A stretch of 64,000 nt of DNA from Mytilisepta virgata. Lineage: Eukaryota; Mollusca; Bivalvia; Mytilida; Mytilidae. The position numbers were made by a program, and so were the translations under genes. Below the pieces are notes generated by a model. It was not told the origin of the DNA and made no database searches. It saw only the letters and a program-made list of their open reading frames with translations. Shown in pieces: positions 37,528-50,208 of this stretch (position 1 is the stretch's first letter; each line of letters begins with the position of its first letter). The DNA lies in assembly GCA_028015205.1 (NCBI GenBank), contig CM051517.1, positions 39,691,135-39,755,134 on the forward strand, read 5' to 3'.

Positions 37528-40500
37528 CTTTGATTTTCACTTGCGTTGAATATTCGACATGATTCCACTTTTCTTTAGAAAAAACATGAACATGTAGTAA
37601 ATCTCTCATCATAACCGATCCTGTGATTGGTAAGGAATGTTTTCAGTACTACAACTGCTTGTAGTTCTCCAAAATACCACCCGATCCGCTGTGACTAGGG
37701 CCTTTACTGCATTACGCTTGTTGGTCTGCCCAAACTAAAGCTTTCATTACTAACTCATTGTTTGTAATATGTTTTTGTAAAGTGACATTTTATTTTGGCT
37801 TAATACTATTGAGTTGTACAGTGTGTGTCATTTTTATATCTGCCCGTGACACGCCCACTTTCTGAGAGAGGATAGTTTGCAATTTGTGAACATAACAAAA
37901 TAAAAATAAAACTTTTGCCAAAGTTTTCTTGGCTATTGTACATATGCATATTTGGTATTTGATATGTAGGTTGATACCACTTGGTTGTTCTTGTTCTTGT
38001 TTTCGGATCTGCCGTACGACAATTTCCGACGGACATACTGATATATATTTTGCTTTATCAAAATAAAGTGAACATTTCGTCATAAATTAATCAAATCTAG
38101 AACGAGCAAAAGTATATACGTAGCACGTTCGACTTTTTGTTTTACTGTTACTACTAACACAGAACCCACTACTGCATTCGGCATTACAGCTGCTCCTAAA
38201 ACAATTACTGCTATTTATTCCGCCATTACATGTATTACTCATTTCGTCATCCACTTTCTATTACTACCACTTTTACTACCTCCGCAACACAACAACTACT
38301 AATGCTGCTGCTATTACTTCTACTACTAGTACTAGTACAACTACCACCACCAGCACCACTACTATAACTACCTCCACCACTACTACAACAACTTCCACCA
38401 CAACTACTACTACTACTGCCACCAAAACCACCTCTAATGCTACTACTACTGCCTCCATCAACTACCACTAATACTTCTACCACCACCAAAAATACTTATA
38501 ACATCACCACCACTTATTTTACTACTACTACTACCTTCACCATAACCATAATTACCTACACCACCACAACTTCTACTACCGCTTCACTACCACCACCACC
38601 ACCACCATAATTATCACTTTTACTGCTACTATTACCACCACCACCACCTCTATTATTGCCACCACAACTAATGATACTACTACCGCCACCATCACCCAAC
38701 CTCTACTACTACTACCACCACCACCATCACTACTTCTACTACTACTACTACAGCCACCACAACCACCCCAACCTCTACTACTACTATTACCATCACCACT
38801 ACCACCAACACAACTACTACTACGACTACCACCACCAACATTACTAAATACTATCACCACCACTAATACTATTTGTATCGTTAGGAACGCGAATACTGCC
38901 ATCACCATCACCATCTCCACTAACGCAACTACTACTACTACCACCACCACTAATACTACAAATGTACCAACACCATCACTGCTATTACTACTGCTACTAC
39001 TTTTACCAACACCATATTCAAACTACTATTACTACTACTTCTACTACAAACCAAGACTACTACTACTATTTCTCTTAATACTACTGCTTCTAGTACTACC
39101 TACACAACCACTACTACTATCACCACCATCACCACTAATACTACCAACACCATCACCAATACTACTACTATCGCCACCATCAACACTACTACTACTACCG
39201 CCGCCACCACCACCACTACTATTACTACATGTACCGCCACCACCACTGTTCTCTTAATACTACTCCTGCTACCATTTTAGGTGTTACTATTTCTGATACC
39301 AATACTATTATTAATGTTACTGTTTCTTTTTTTCTACAATATCTTTAATCACCATCACAACAAAGGAGGTTTTGAAATATATAACGAGGAATATTTTTCA
39401 AAAGTTGGACAAATATGCGACGAAGAGCAGGTTTCGAATAATAATCAGCATAATAATAGTTACAATATTCATGATTGAAATTATTCATAAACCGTTAAAC
39501 ACCTTTTTGAGGGCAGATCATAAAACATTAATATTGTAATTAATCGTTTGGCATTTTACATAGAAAATTTATTGTGTCATACTTGTATAAGATATCTCCC
39601 CACGTCAGCGCTTTCTTTGGAATATTAGTAATTCGAGAATTAATTTTTATTATAAACTTTTTATCATTTGAATGGGCTTAAAATTATTATTTCCAAACAC
39701 CTGGGTGTATAAATTTCTTTGTTAAACTTTTTAGTGCAACAATATTACTTTGATATAAAATTATAACTGTTTTTAAATGGGACTCTCAGCATTATTTTGT
39801 TATCGGGAAAATCAAACATTGGATTGCGTTACATCATTTACAATGGGCAATTTTCAAGTATGAAATCAATAAATTTTATAGTTAAATGCATGTTTTTTTG
39901 TTTTCTGAACTAAATTGTAAATTGAACTCATCGTTTCCTAGTGACTGAGTACGACGCAATGCATGTATAGATATTCATATAAATACAATGTGAATTTATT
40001 TATTAAATTTGCTTAATTAAATCCTTTATTCTGGTTATTGATTGTTTTAATTAATTTCTATCATAAGTGAACTATTTCAAATTATGTAAAATCTTCGCTC
40101 AAAATGTTCACAATACAGTAATAATATTATTAGTATTACCATTATTATAAACGAATGAATCAGAAGGAGACTGGAGCTTGGTATGGTGTAGTTACATGAC
40201 CCGTTCGTTATTTATTTCATTTTTTTTTTTAACTATTGTGATCTTCAATTCTCAAATCAAAATCGATGTTGTTTGTAGTGATATTTTACGAAGAACGTAA
40301 ATCGGATGGATGAATTATTGTTTAGCGCGCGTCTATTTGCAATTATTACATGCATACGTGTATCAGGACGACAATGCTTTGTACTACTAATGTCTAATGC
40401 TTGACGGTGAAGCAGCAAATACCAGTATTAAAGTATTTTATTTGACCTGGCAGAGGATCGAACCCGCGAAGTTCCGCACTCGAGGCAAGTACGCTACCAC

Positions 40501-43500
40501 CAGACCACTGAGGCGGTCAGCGTTATGGTGTTTTCTAACTATCCTGTGGACGTGCTTGTTTAGTAACAATTCCATACGAATTTGTACGGTGGGAATTTCC
40601 TCTTTAAACAGACTTTGGGAGATCAACAAGCGTTTCGTTCTTTTTTTCTGATAGGCGTTTCCGAAATTCTTTCAATTCAAAATTCGTGAATAGTATCGGG
40701 ACCATGCAGTAATTAAGTATAACCTTTTATATATTTTATGTATGAATGTATTGAGTTTTGATCCACGTAAAAATGCTCGGTTTCTTTTAAGAATTCGTTT
40801 AAACCTTCCTTTTTTCGCAGGTACAACATGTACATGTAATCAGAAGTGTTGACTGCTCGTTAAACGGTTTTCTCAGTGTGTCTGTCATAAATTTTATGTG
40901 TTTTTTCTCCTCTTGTTTTCCCTATTGCCTACAAATCAAAGGAATTATGGGGTAAATTTCGATGAATCGACAACCCTAATACGAACTAAAAATTACAAAA
41001 AAACGGGGAATGTTCCCACACTGCATAAAAAGCTCTTAGTGGCACCACATTTAAAATAATAATAAGACTCAAAATATACATAAACAATGTAAAGCTCTTC
41101 GGTAAAATTTAGAAAACTGAAATCGATAAAATATGTCCAGAATTTAAAATCTTTGAGAAAAAAAACAGAACCACTTCTTTCTTCATATCAAATTATGCAA
41201 TTTACAGCTCCATTCATTAGAAAGTCTTTTGTTCTTGTATAATGCTTTAGTGCGCGAATTAATCTTGCAATATTTGTTTCATATGTGTTACTTTTTAAAT
41301 TATATTGAATTTAATTCGAATTTAAAATTCTGAACATACAACCTATCTATCATATTAATTATTAAACAACATTAAGTTTAATTGACCTTGATTAACTTAT
41401 CCCCATACGTATATGTTTTTTCTATATGTAACATTAATCACCATAAATTATCTGATTGCACAAGTATTCTTGCTAGTCAAACACAAAATTTTACCTTTTT
41501 ACCTATATTGATCAAAAGAATGAACCATGAGAAGAGTGGACCCTGGTACTGCATAGTTTATATTATATCAATTAATGTTCTTGGTTTATTGCTTGTTTGT
41601 TTATTTTCTATATGACTTGATGTATGCCATCAACACTTACGGGTATAATTGTGCTTTTATTGAATGAATAAAAAAAATGTAATTCTCATAGTTGATTATA
41701 TACTAGTTACTTCTTCCAATCGAATGTAAATTTGTTATATTTGTTTTTGTAGTTCAGCCGAGGACATTACGTCGTCACAAGGAAACTGTGCTACCTTTAA
41801 TGTTTCAGAAAACACAGGTAGGATTTCAAATTAAAGACATTTGTTTATCCCTTAGAAACAATCTTAATACTACTTTAATATTGATGGCGATCCATTAATA
41901 TTATTGATTATATGTGTGAAGTTTTAATAGCAGTGAACGTCACATAAATATCGCGAGATGAAAAAGTATGAACTTGGACACATTAGAATAGTCTAACAAC
42001 CCATATTGGTTTTATACTCATGGAAATTCGGCGTTTCTGAAGAAGCCGACAAATAAAGTTGTTAAAGAAAACTTAAACATTTTACCAACTAGACAAACGG
42101 TAATAATATCTTCAAAGGAACTCTTATCAAATGTCCAAGATACAAAATACCTTTGTATAACAATAGATGACGTCGTCTGCATTAATGCAAATTACAGGGT
42201 TCCAAACTTTTCTTTACCTATTATACTTTCAGTGAAATCATGTGATTGTGTTCGAAATGCTCAGGATTTAACTCGAGTTAGTGGAATAAATCATTAATTT
42301 CCTTTGCATTAGTCAGATATGAAGATTTGCTCACCCTCGAAAAGTCATGTTTCCCTCGGGCAAGCCCTCGTGAAACATGACTTTCCTCGGGTGAACAAAT
42401 CTTCATATTTCACTAATGCACGGGAAATAAATGTATATTATGTTTGAACAACAAAACTAAATATTTCCGAAACAAGACTTGTCATACCAGCAATCTTGTA
42501 TTCCAAAAGTATGATTTTTTTTTTATTTTTTAAAAAAGTAATAATTAAAACAATGGGTTCACGAATTGTCCGTTTTCTTTTTAGATAAAATTTCACTGAT
42601 ATTGAATTCTGAGCCAGCAGAATCTGTTCCTGTGTTAGCTCCAGCCACTGGGTTAAGTGTTCAGGTCTACTCCTCACAGTCTTCATTGTTACACAGCAGA
42701 AAACACCTGGTTGCTCCGGGACATCATCTGGTTATTCAAAATAAAAAGGTAAACACTTATTTCCCAATATCAATTTTTCTACTAAAAGTCCTTATTATTC
42801 TTCTTCATTATCTTAATTTCATTTTCCAAGTTTTATTGTAACAGTTTAAACAAATGAATGTTTTGCTTTCGTTGTACATATACAAATGTCGTATATCTAA
42901 CAGTGTATATAGGTCTATGTATGATTTATTTTGCTTACTGGAGTTATTGGGAAAATGCAGCATATTAATTAATCCCTTTATATGTATGTGCTTGTAAGGT
43001 CAACGTTAGTAATACATGTTTAAGTTTTGGTACGTTGTATAAGAGACCTTTGTAGTTGCTTTCAAGATGAAGAACACCAATAAAAGCGCCTTTCTTTGCT
43101 TATTTTTCATAATGTCCTTGTATTGCATGAATTAGTTTCCCATATATACACTAATTAGGTTATAACATTTACCTGTTACCTCTCTTACAGATGATATCAT
43201 ACTCTCTGTCATCTGAATGTAGCAAAGTGAAAGAAAATTCTTATCAGGTAACAGTTATCAGTATGTTTATGTATTACTGAAATTTTCATTAAAAAATTCC
43301 AATAAACTGATTCAATGATCATTCTGAGGGTTACTGCGTTGGTGATGCATTGTTTTCGGTTGGTATTGCTGCAAAATTAACGATAGTAAATATATATTTA
43401 TATACGCAATGTGACGTGAAGATGAACTGCGCAACTTAGATACCAAATGAGCTGATATCAGAAGCAGTTTATTTGAACATCATGAAAATCGTGAATTGGA

Positions 43501-46500
43501 TATGATTAATCATGTGATGAACTTCAAACCCGTTACAGGAGTTGAAAATAGCACTAGCCCAAAGCTCGGACTAGCGTTTTTTCATCGGCGGGCTATCAAA
43601 TTTGGTGTTGGTTAAAGCCCTACGGGCTACTGAATTATTTTCCGTGCCTATCACTTACAATTTGATAATGTAATAGAGATCATCATTTTTGGATTGCTTA
43701 TATAATCTCGGCAATAGATATAATGCTATGGTGACCAATGCTATTGGTAAATTGCATATACCCTAGCTGGTAACTTTTGGTATCCTTCAAGTTCATTGAA
43801 GTACTTAGTCACTACTTTAATCTACCGGGTCAGTAAGTTTTCAGTGCCGGAAAACCCCGAGCTATTGACTATGGCATGAAAATTTTCACCCTTGCGTAAT
43901 CAGGATATTTGCCTCCAAATCAGAATACTATTGTATGCTTTTTCTAAAGAATATTATTAATTTCTTTTCAATCTTGAGAGTTTTTTAGGAGGACCCTCTA
44001 AATATCATATTTATAACTGAACATTCATATGTATAATAGTGTTGTATATTGTTCTCATGAATTGCCAACACAATGATTATGAAAATATAGTAATTTTTGA
44101 TGGCTTTTTTTTTCGGGGATCGTATTACGAGTTATGCAATATCTAATTTATAAAAAGCGTTTTTTGGTTATTGAATTTGTTTATACAACGTTTGTAAGTA
44201 AAGGAAGAAAGTTATCGTTTGAATTCTAAATAATGAATTCTATTATACTACAGAAATGTGAAGAAGACTGTCTGGAAAGTTTGACATTTAAATACTGCCA
44301 GTGTCATACGGACAGACAACAGGAGCATCAGTGTCGTGTGAATGACAAGTTTCAATGTAAGTCTTTGTAAATCTTTTTAAAGGATTAAAATGTAATTGTT
44401 GTAAAGTGTTGCATGCAAAGGAATAAAAATAAAAAAATAAAGCATAAATATGAAAAGTATTTAGCAAAGGATCCCGTTATTAGATAAAAATAAAAATGTC
44501 ATGACCGTTTTCAATTCTTCTATGAATTTTTACAGATGTTTGTCCCAAAGTGGTGAAGAAGCTGATATCGAGAGGATCATTAAATTGTGGTTGTCAACAT
44601 AAATGCAGGTATTTAAATGAGATCTATTATATGAAATACTATTATAGAGCAATGTTGTTTGTAACGTTGATTTTCATTGGGCCGACCTTTATAATTTTAT
44701 ACCATCAATTCTGTAAGTGATGTCGTCAGAAATATGGGTTTATATAAATTATACTACTGGATAAAAAATTAAATTAAAAAAATAATAAGGTGTAAGTTCT
44801 CAAGAAACTGGTATATTCATTGATCGGACCCGAGTTGTTTCTCACCATTCATAAAATGTAAACCGTCATCGTTGCAAAAATAAATTTGAATTATATATTT
44901 TTGTCGACAGCGAGATACGATATGAAACTGACAGCAGTACCATACCTTGGCCTTCCAGTCAACATCTGGAACATTTGGAATCATCTCTCCAACACTTACA
45001 TTTTAACAAGACTACTATAACGTCTTCTCTATCATATGTAACTATTGACATCAGACCAGAAGTATTAGAAGAGCTTACAGAAGGACAAACAATATCAGTA
45101 AGTAAAGTTGGTGATTTAAAATTACCTATTAATTTGAATACCTCACATTCACTGTTTGTAAAACTTACCTTTCCTCGCTGACGTTTAAAGATATAGATAT
45201 TTGAAAGAATGATGGGGGGCCAAATATTGAGAGGAAGGGATATGTAAAGAGCAACCAGGCAAGCAGCATTAAATCAGATGGATAAATTAGCTAAGAAAAC
45301 CTACAGAACTGATCAAATTTTAAAGTGATAATGTACATATTTGACTGTAAAATTTCATTTTTCTCTATCATTTTTTCATTTTATCATTATTAAAAGAACA
45401 TCTTACCATACATTATCAGAAAAAAATGGTGAAGACTTTATGATATTTTGAAAGAACATATGAGCTACCAATGAGTTTTAATTCATTTTAGTTGTTGGAC
45501 CTATTGTCCAGGATTGGGGGACTTTCTGCATTAGTTATTGGTATGTCCATTATAACAGTCTTCCAGTTCATATGGTTACTTATAAAACTTTGCTTTTATG
45601 GAATTACGTCAAAAAGGTAAGTACTACGGAAAATTATGAAAGAGATCTCTTATCACTATTTGTAACATAAAATGAAATAAAAGAAGAGTGTGTCCGTGGG
45701 ACACGGATGTCCCCGCTTATAAAAAAAATGCGAGAGTCAATTTTACTAATTCAAATCTATTGGCCTTTTATTTTCTTTGAAAATTAATGAGTAAAAGTCA
45801 TAGAGTGTGCAAAACGGCGAATTTGGCAATTTTCAATTTATAAAGGGGCATAACACAAGAACGATGAAAGTGACGCCACTCAAATTCGAACTTGATCAGT
45901 ATTTTGTGGTCATAAGCATTGTATATAAGTTTCATAACATTTGGTTGAGACAAAGTAAAGATAGAGAACAGATCAGCAAATTTGGCAATTTTTCAAGTTT
46001 TGAAAGGAATAACTCTAAAACGGTAGAAGTGGCGCCACCCAAATTCGAACTTGGTCTGTGTTTGTTGGTAATAAGCATTGTGTATAAGTTTCATAACATT
46101 TGGTTGAGGCAAAGTAAAGAAAGAGTGTGGAAGCGACAAATTCAGCAATGTTCCTATTTATAAAGGGACATAAGTCGAGAACAGTGAAAGTGACGCCACC
46201 CAAATTCGAACTTGATCAGAGTTTGGTGGTAAATACGCATTGAATATAAGTTTCATAACATTTGTTTGAGGCAAAGTAAACTTAGAGTGCAGAAATTGCA
46301 AATTCGGCAAGTTTACCTATGGCAATCCGTTCTCGTCAAAACTATGTTTAAACCCTTTTTTCGAAAAAATTACACACCGAGATTTAAAAACCTAAAATAA
46401 CACACTGAGAAATCGAAACTACACACTGAGATTTTAAAAAGACACACTGAGATGAAATAAATTGGAAAACACACACTGAGAATTGTTTATTAGACACTGA

Positions 46501-48264
46501 GATTTCAAAAATACACATTGAGATTAATATGCAAATTATTAATGAATATTCATGAGATGAATAATTCAACAGATTAATATCTTGGTCGCTAGAACTCTTG
46601 TCATTATAATGAAATGCGGTTCCTTCAACCAACATTCATAATAAATGTTTTCTTATAATTTTATTAAAGTTTTTCACCATTTGGTTATATCAGAGACATA
46701 AAATACATACCTTCTCTGGTTATATTTTGTAAAGAGAGAAAGTGGGTATTTTTTCTTGTTCTACTGGTCTTTTACGTTGTATTTATAATGTATTTTATAA
46801 AACATTTGTCGTCAGAGTGAAGGACTAACGAGTTCTGTCCCCTAGTTGTTTTAAGCTTGTTATAGATTAAGATTACGTATGCTAATTAGATATGTGCGCA
46901 TAAAAAAATGCGCACAAATCTCAGTGTGTAATTTTAAATTCTCAGTGTGTAATTTCAAATTCTCAGTGTGTGTTTTTCAGTTTATTTCATCTCAGTGTGT
47001 CTTTTTGAAATCTCAGTGTGTAATTTTCAATTCTCAGTGTGTGTTTTTCATTTTTTCGTAATCTCAATGCGTCTTTATGAAATCTCAGTCTGTAATTTCT
47101 TATTCTCAGTGTGTATTTTTAGGTTTTTTAATCTCAGTGTTTTTTTTTTAAATTCTCAGTGTGTAAAATTTTCGAAAAATGTTTAAAACATAGTTTTGAC
47201 GAGAACGGCTTGCCATATTTACCATTTATAAAGGGACATAACTTGAGAAAGGTAAAAGTGACTACACCCAAATTCGAACTTGATCTGTTTTTGATGATAA
47301 TAAGCATTGTATATAAGTTTCATAACATTTGATTGAGGCAAAGTAAACTTAGAATGCGGAAACTTTAAGACTAATTAATTTTATACAATTAATTTTTAAT
47401 TTTTTTTTTCACTTTTAAAAGCTTTTGAAAAGTAATCTGGCATGCTGATCAAATAAGTGGGATTGTGTAAAAAGGGTCATATAAACAGTCAGAAATTTAG
47501 CCAGTTTAAAATAGACTTTTAGTAATAAAGAGAAAAGAATATTGAAATGTAAGGCCTAGACTAACCAATACACTGAATAAACAACCCAAGATTAAATATT
47601 GTCGGATACATGTAGATTGCTTATTAACTATGTTAGTTGTTGAACATTGTTGACAATTACCATTTTATAAATAATAAATAATTATTTTCTTTAAAACTGA
47701 TATTAACCTCTGTCATTTTTCAGATCAGATCCAGTAGGGGAAGTAGAAAAACTAGGTGCAAATTCAGAAATCACTTCTGTCAGTTGGCAAGCTTTTAAAA
47801 ACAAAAGCCCCAATGAAGCTAGACAAAGATATTCAGTTCAGCCAGACTTGGCTGGTTGTCTTAACAGAAACAATAGTCGTAGGTCTTACCTAGAACCTAT
47901 AGAGGAGGAAAGAAAGCATGGCAGAGGAAATGATCGGAATGACCATGTCATCATAGAAGATCAGTTATATTCACATCCATGGGAAAGGACAGGTCACAGA
48001 CGTCCATACAGTACAACATTTAACTCCAATCAGACGAATGGAGGAGAGTTTCCTCTGTTTAATTATATCGACAGTCGATCAAGTAGTCCGATGCCAAGAT
48101 GCTCAACACCTGATAACTCAGATTATCGCAGCACCGCTAGACTTGTTCCAGCTAATGGAGACGTTCGTTTGTATCCATCAAGAAATAAAATGTCACCGGC
48201 TGATGCCATAAAAACATTTGGATCACCATCAAAATATCAGTACAATGGGCCATTTTATTTGTAA
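35843..48264 (+). CDS. DEG/ENaC (ASIC-like) sodium channel subunit
   Basis: Subunit of an amiloride-type cation channel at the plasma membrane. Nine exons join to 706 aa: 35843-36648, 41753-41817, 42585-42748, 43191-43247, 44254-44356, 44536-44608, 44911-45097, 45492-45616 and 47724-48264 (TAA); all junctions GT-AG and in frame. The N-terminal His-Gly gating motif is in LDIHGIHFAGS (H72-G73). TM1 is about residues 87-112, followed by the family signature VTICNLN (C138). The extracellular part has clustered cysteines (CEEDCLESL, YCQCHTD, NCGCQHKC). The pore helix reads RIGGLSALVIGMSIITVFQF, with the G-x-S filter triplet at about 502-504. The tail of about 180 residues is basic and Ser/Pro rich. 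The ligand (protons, peptide or other) cannot be told from this. Confidence 0.94.
37489..37525. repeat. TA dinucleotide microsatellite in channel intron 1
   Basis: About 18 uninterrupted TA repeats. Confidence 0.95.
38140..39262. repeat. 1.1-kb imperfect ACT/ACC trinucleotide tract in channel intron 1
   Basis: On the + strand it is almost entirely ACT, ACC and variants (TACTACTACTACC, ACCACCACCACC), with frequent interruptions. The strand is strongly pyrimidine/A biased (almost no G), so the long open frames across it (Ser/Gly or Val rich on the minus strand, Tyr/His rich on the plus) are composition artefacts, not genes. Confidence 0.92.
40300..40520 (-). mobile_element. tRNA-derived SINE, family C, internally deleted copy
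   Basis: On the minus strand the head reads CTCAGTGGTCTGGTGGTAG (A box) and GCGGGTTCGATCC (B box), at about 40445-40515. The body lacks about 110 bp that the copy at 50209-50546 has. Both copies share the far-end words GATGAATTATTGTTTA and TATCAGGACGA. No clear target duplication was found. Confidence 0.72.
41100..41660 (-). repeat. dispersed repeat, inverted partner of 12300-12600
   Basis: Complement of the 12300-12600 segment in two blocks, about 41110-41240 and 41520-41655, separated by about 280 bp that is absent from the other copy. It lies in channel intron 1, about 90 bp before exon 2. Confidence 0.7.
42297..42427. repeat. palindromic hairpin of about 130 bp in channel intron 2
   Basis: ATTTCC..GCATTAGT, GATATGAAGATTTG and TCACCCTCG on the left pair with CGGGTGAACAAATC, TTCATATTT, ACTAATGC and GGAAAT on the right. 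The centre is GGGCAAGCCC. Arms are about 60 bp with a handful of mismatches. Confidence 0.85.
45686..47400. mobile_element. repeat element in channel intron 8, about 155-bp tandem core, interrupted by a nested element
   Basis: It begins with GTGTCCGTGGGACAC, a short palindrome. The core unit includes TATAAAGGGACATAA, CCAAATTCGAACTTGATC and TATAAGTTTCATAACATTTG, and repeats near 45836, 45990 and 46150, with a further copy from 47222 after the nested element. The encoded-looking frames in the core are low-confidence artefacts of the repeat. Confidence 0.72.
46321..47214. mobile_element. nested inverted-repeat element made of CTCAGTGTGT arrays
   Basis: The ends GGCAATCCGTTCTCGTCAAA (46321) and TTTTGACGAGAACGGCTTGCC (to 47214) are inverted over about 60 bp. 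Inside each end is an array of an approximately 21-bp unit: ACACACTGAGA(T/A)TT on the left (about 46374-46525) and its complement TCTCAGTGTGT on the right (about 46918-47168). The whole can form a very large hairpin. The flanks (TTTACCTAT on the left, ATTTACCAT on the right) are a possible 8-10 bp imperfect duplication. It splits one unit of the surrounding tandem core. Confidence 0.82.
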
Positions 48265-48468
48265 ACTGTTTTGTTAAAGCTTATCATATTTAAATAATGT
48301 AAATTGAAAAATCATGTATCCATGTCATCTCTTTGTCTTTCAAAATGTCTTTTATTTAGGATATTCATTAATTGGTTTGTCAAATGTATTGGGGGGGGGT
48401 TTAGAAGAGGGTAGGAGAAAAGAGAGGATTGAGAGATAAAAAAAAACATATCTAAGGTTGTATCAGAC

Positions 48469-48985
48469 TTAAGGATGTTCGCTTCTCAGTTCCAATATAA
48501 CAAGCTTTTTATAACACTTGTGAATATTGATAGTGGACAAATAAAGGAACTAAAAGAGCAAAACAAAAAGTATAGGTCCGTGTGCTTATTTTCGAGATAA
48601 AAGCCATTGAAAATACATGCCGTCTCTGGTTATATTTTGTAAAGAGAGAAAGTGGGTATTTTTTCTTGTTCTACTGGTCTTTTACGTTGTATTTATAATG
48701 TATTTTATAAAACATTTGTCGTCAGAATTTCATTGGCGGGAAAAATATACTCTTGATTTTACATAGCTTTATCATTGACAAGTTTTATTTCTCAAAAACC
48801 ATTAAATAATAACAAGGATTTTATAAGATTTTTACAAATTTCTTATTATTCTGCATGCAAAACATTTATGAAAAGAAAAATGGGTGTTAGCGGGAAAAAT
48901 AATTTATGGCATTCAAAAGAATAAAATCAAATGATTCTTAACATCTGACAAAAATTAAAAAAACATGACCAGAGAACATCCTTAA
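48469..48985. mobile_element. MITE-like element with TTAAGGATGTTC inverted ends, 3' of the channel gene
   Basis: TTAAGGATGTTC (48469-48480) and GAACATCCTTAA (48974-48985) are perfect inverted ends. TTAA at both outer edges would fit a piggyBac-type TTAA duplication, but this is only a suggestion. It lies about 200 bp after the channel stop and may be in its 3' UTR. A 104-bp internal piece is shared with the 46.3-kb element. Confidence 0.68.
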
Positions 48986-49465
48986 ACATAACATGCTTAC
49001 ATCTTTTATGACTCCATATCATTGAGATGGTTATCGTTTTCTGCCTACTGAATTGAAATAATTTATTAAAACATATTAAATTATGACAGCTAACATAATT
49101 TTCATTTTAAATCTTAAAAATCAAAAGCAAATCCAAGAGATGGGAGCAAGGAACCTCCTGTGCAACCCCTTATTTATGTAAATACACATGCGTGCGGTGT
49201 ATATAAGAGTTGAATAGATGAACAATATGTAATGTTATGCATGTAAAAATTAATCTTTTTTAAAATGTTTGAAGAATTTCGATGATGGTTATGGTGGTAT
49301 GTGTAGAATTCTATTTCACACACATAACTTTAACCAACAGAATAAGCAATACAGTTTTACAGCCAATGGAAATCCTTATTTGTGGAAAAAAATATTTGTA
49401 GAAAATTCATAGTATTATGTATGAATGAAACTTTACACAAAATATTTAAATACATGCAAACCTGT

Positions 49466-49525
49466 GTATAAAGGGCACCCATGGGACCAAACAATTTACC
49501 CTTTATGAGGAGGTGCCCTTTATAC
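49466..49525. repeat. hairpin GTATAAAGGGCAC / GTGCCCTTTATAC
   Basis: Perfect 13-bp inverted arms about 34 bp apart, with a further GTGCCCTTTATA at about 49575. Probably the end of an unidentified repeat. Confidence 0.6.
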
Positions 49526-50208
49526 AGAGGTAAAGTTTACAAGTTTTGTTCGTGATAATGGAGACATTTTCACAGTGCCCTTTATAGTCAGTGATTTGCT
49601 ATATAGAGATGTGATACATAAAAACATGACAAATATTCACCTTTGCAGTATCAAATTTTAGAAAATGAAAGTTTTTATCTTTTGCACCACACATTCTTTC
49701 TATTCTTTTAAACTATAAAACTAATTATTTTAATACAGGAAAAATCAGCCAAATTAAATATGGAATATTAATTCACCATGACAGTTCAAATTCAAGTTTT
49801 AATGCCTGCTGAAGTGATAAGAAATGGAATATGGATACTGGTTATTGTAAATAATAACATGTTTGTGTTAAATAATCATGGACAATGAGATGCAATGAAC
49901 ATTCACCAACAGTATTTTGATATGTAAGTTTTATATTTATATGGCAATAAACAAAAAAATTAAAGTGTTCAAAATAATTCTTGTTTTATGTTCTTTTAAT
50001 ATCCCCTCTCCCCAGTTGCTCAATCCATAAAACACATTGTAGTAAAGTTACCTACACATGTAGTCAAGGCTTCGGTCTGAGTGACTATGTGAAACACTTA
50101 ATTAAGTTGCCTGCTCCCATCAATCATTGGTAGGGAGGAGGAGTTGAGGATCGGGATGTCCACTCCTAAATTAGTCAAATGTTATTGATTTAAAGCCCTG
50201 AAAATGGA

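Noticed and set aside
38247..38950. Long minus-strand frames rich in Ser/Gly or Val and plus-strand Tyr/His-rich frames
   Set aside because: They are products of the ACT/ACC trinucleotide tract; every frame is open because the tract lacks stop codons, and no splice or start context supports a gene.
45807..46163. 118-codon plus-strand frame with internal repeat (PKFELGL..SIVYKFHNIWLRQSK)
   Set aside because: It runs through the 155-bp tandem core of a repeat element; the peptide repeat follows from the DNA repeat and lies in an intron of the channel gene.
46384..47186. Frames with repeated SVCNFKFSVCVF-like and similar peptides
   Set aside because: They are translations of the CTCAGTGTGT arrays on either strand and not a repetitive protein gene.
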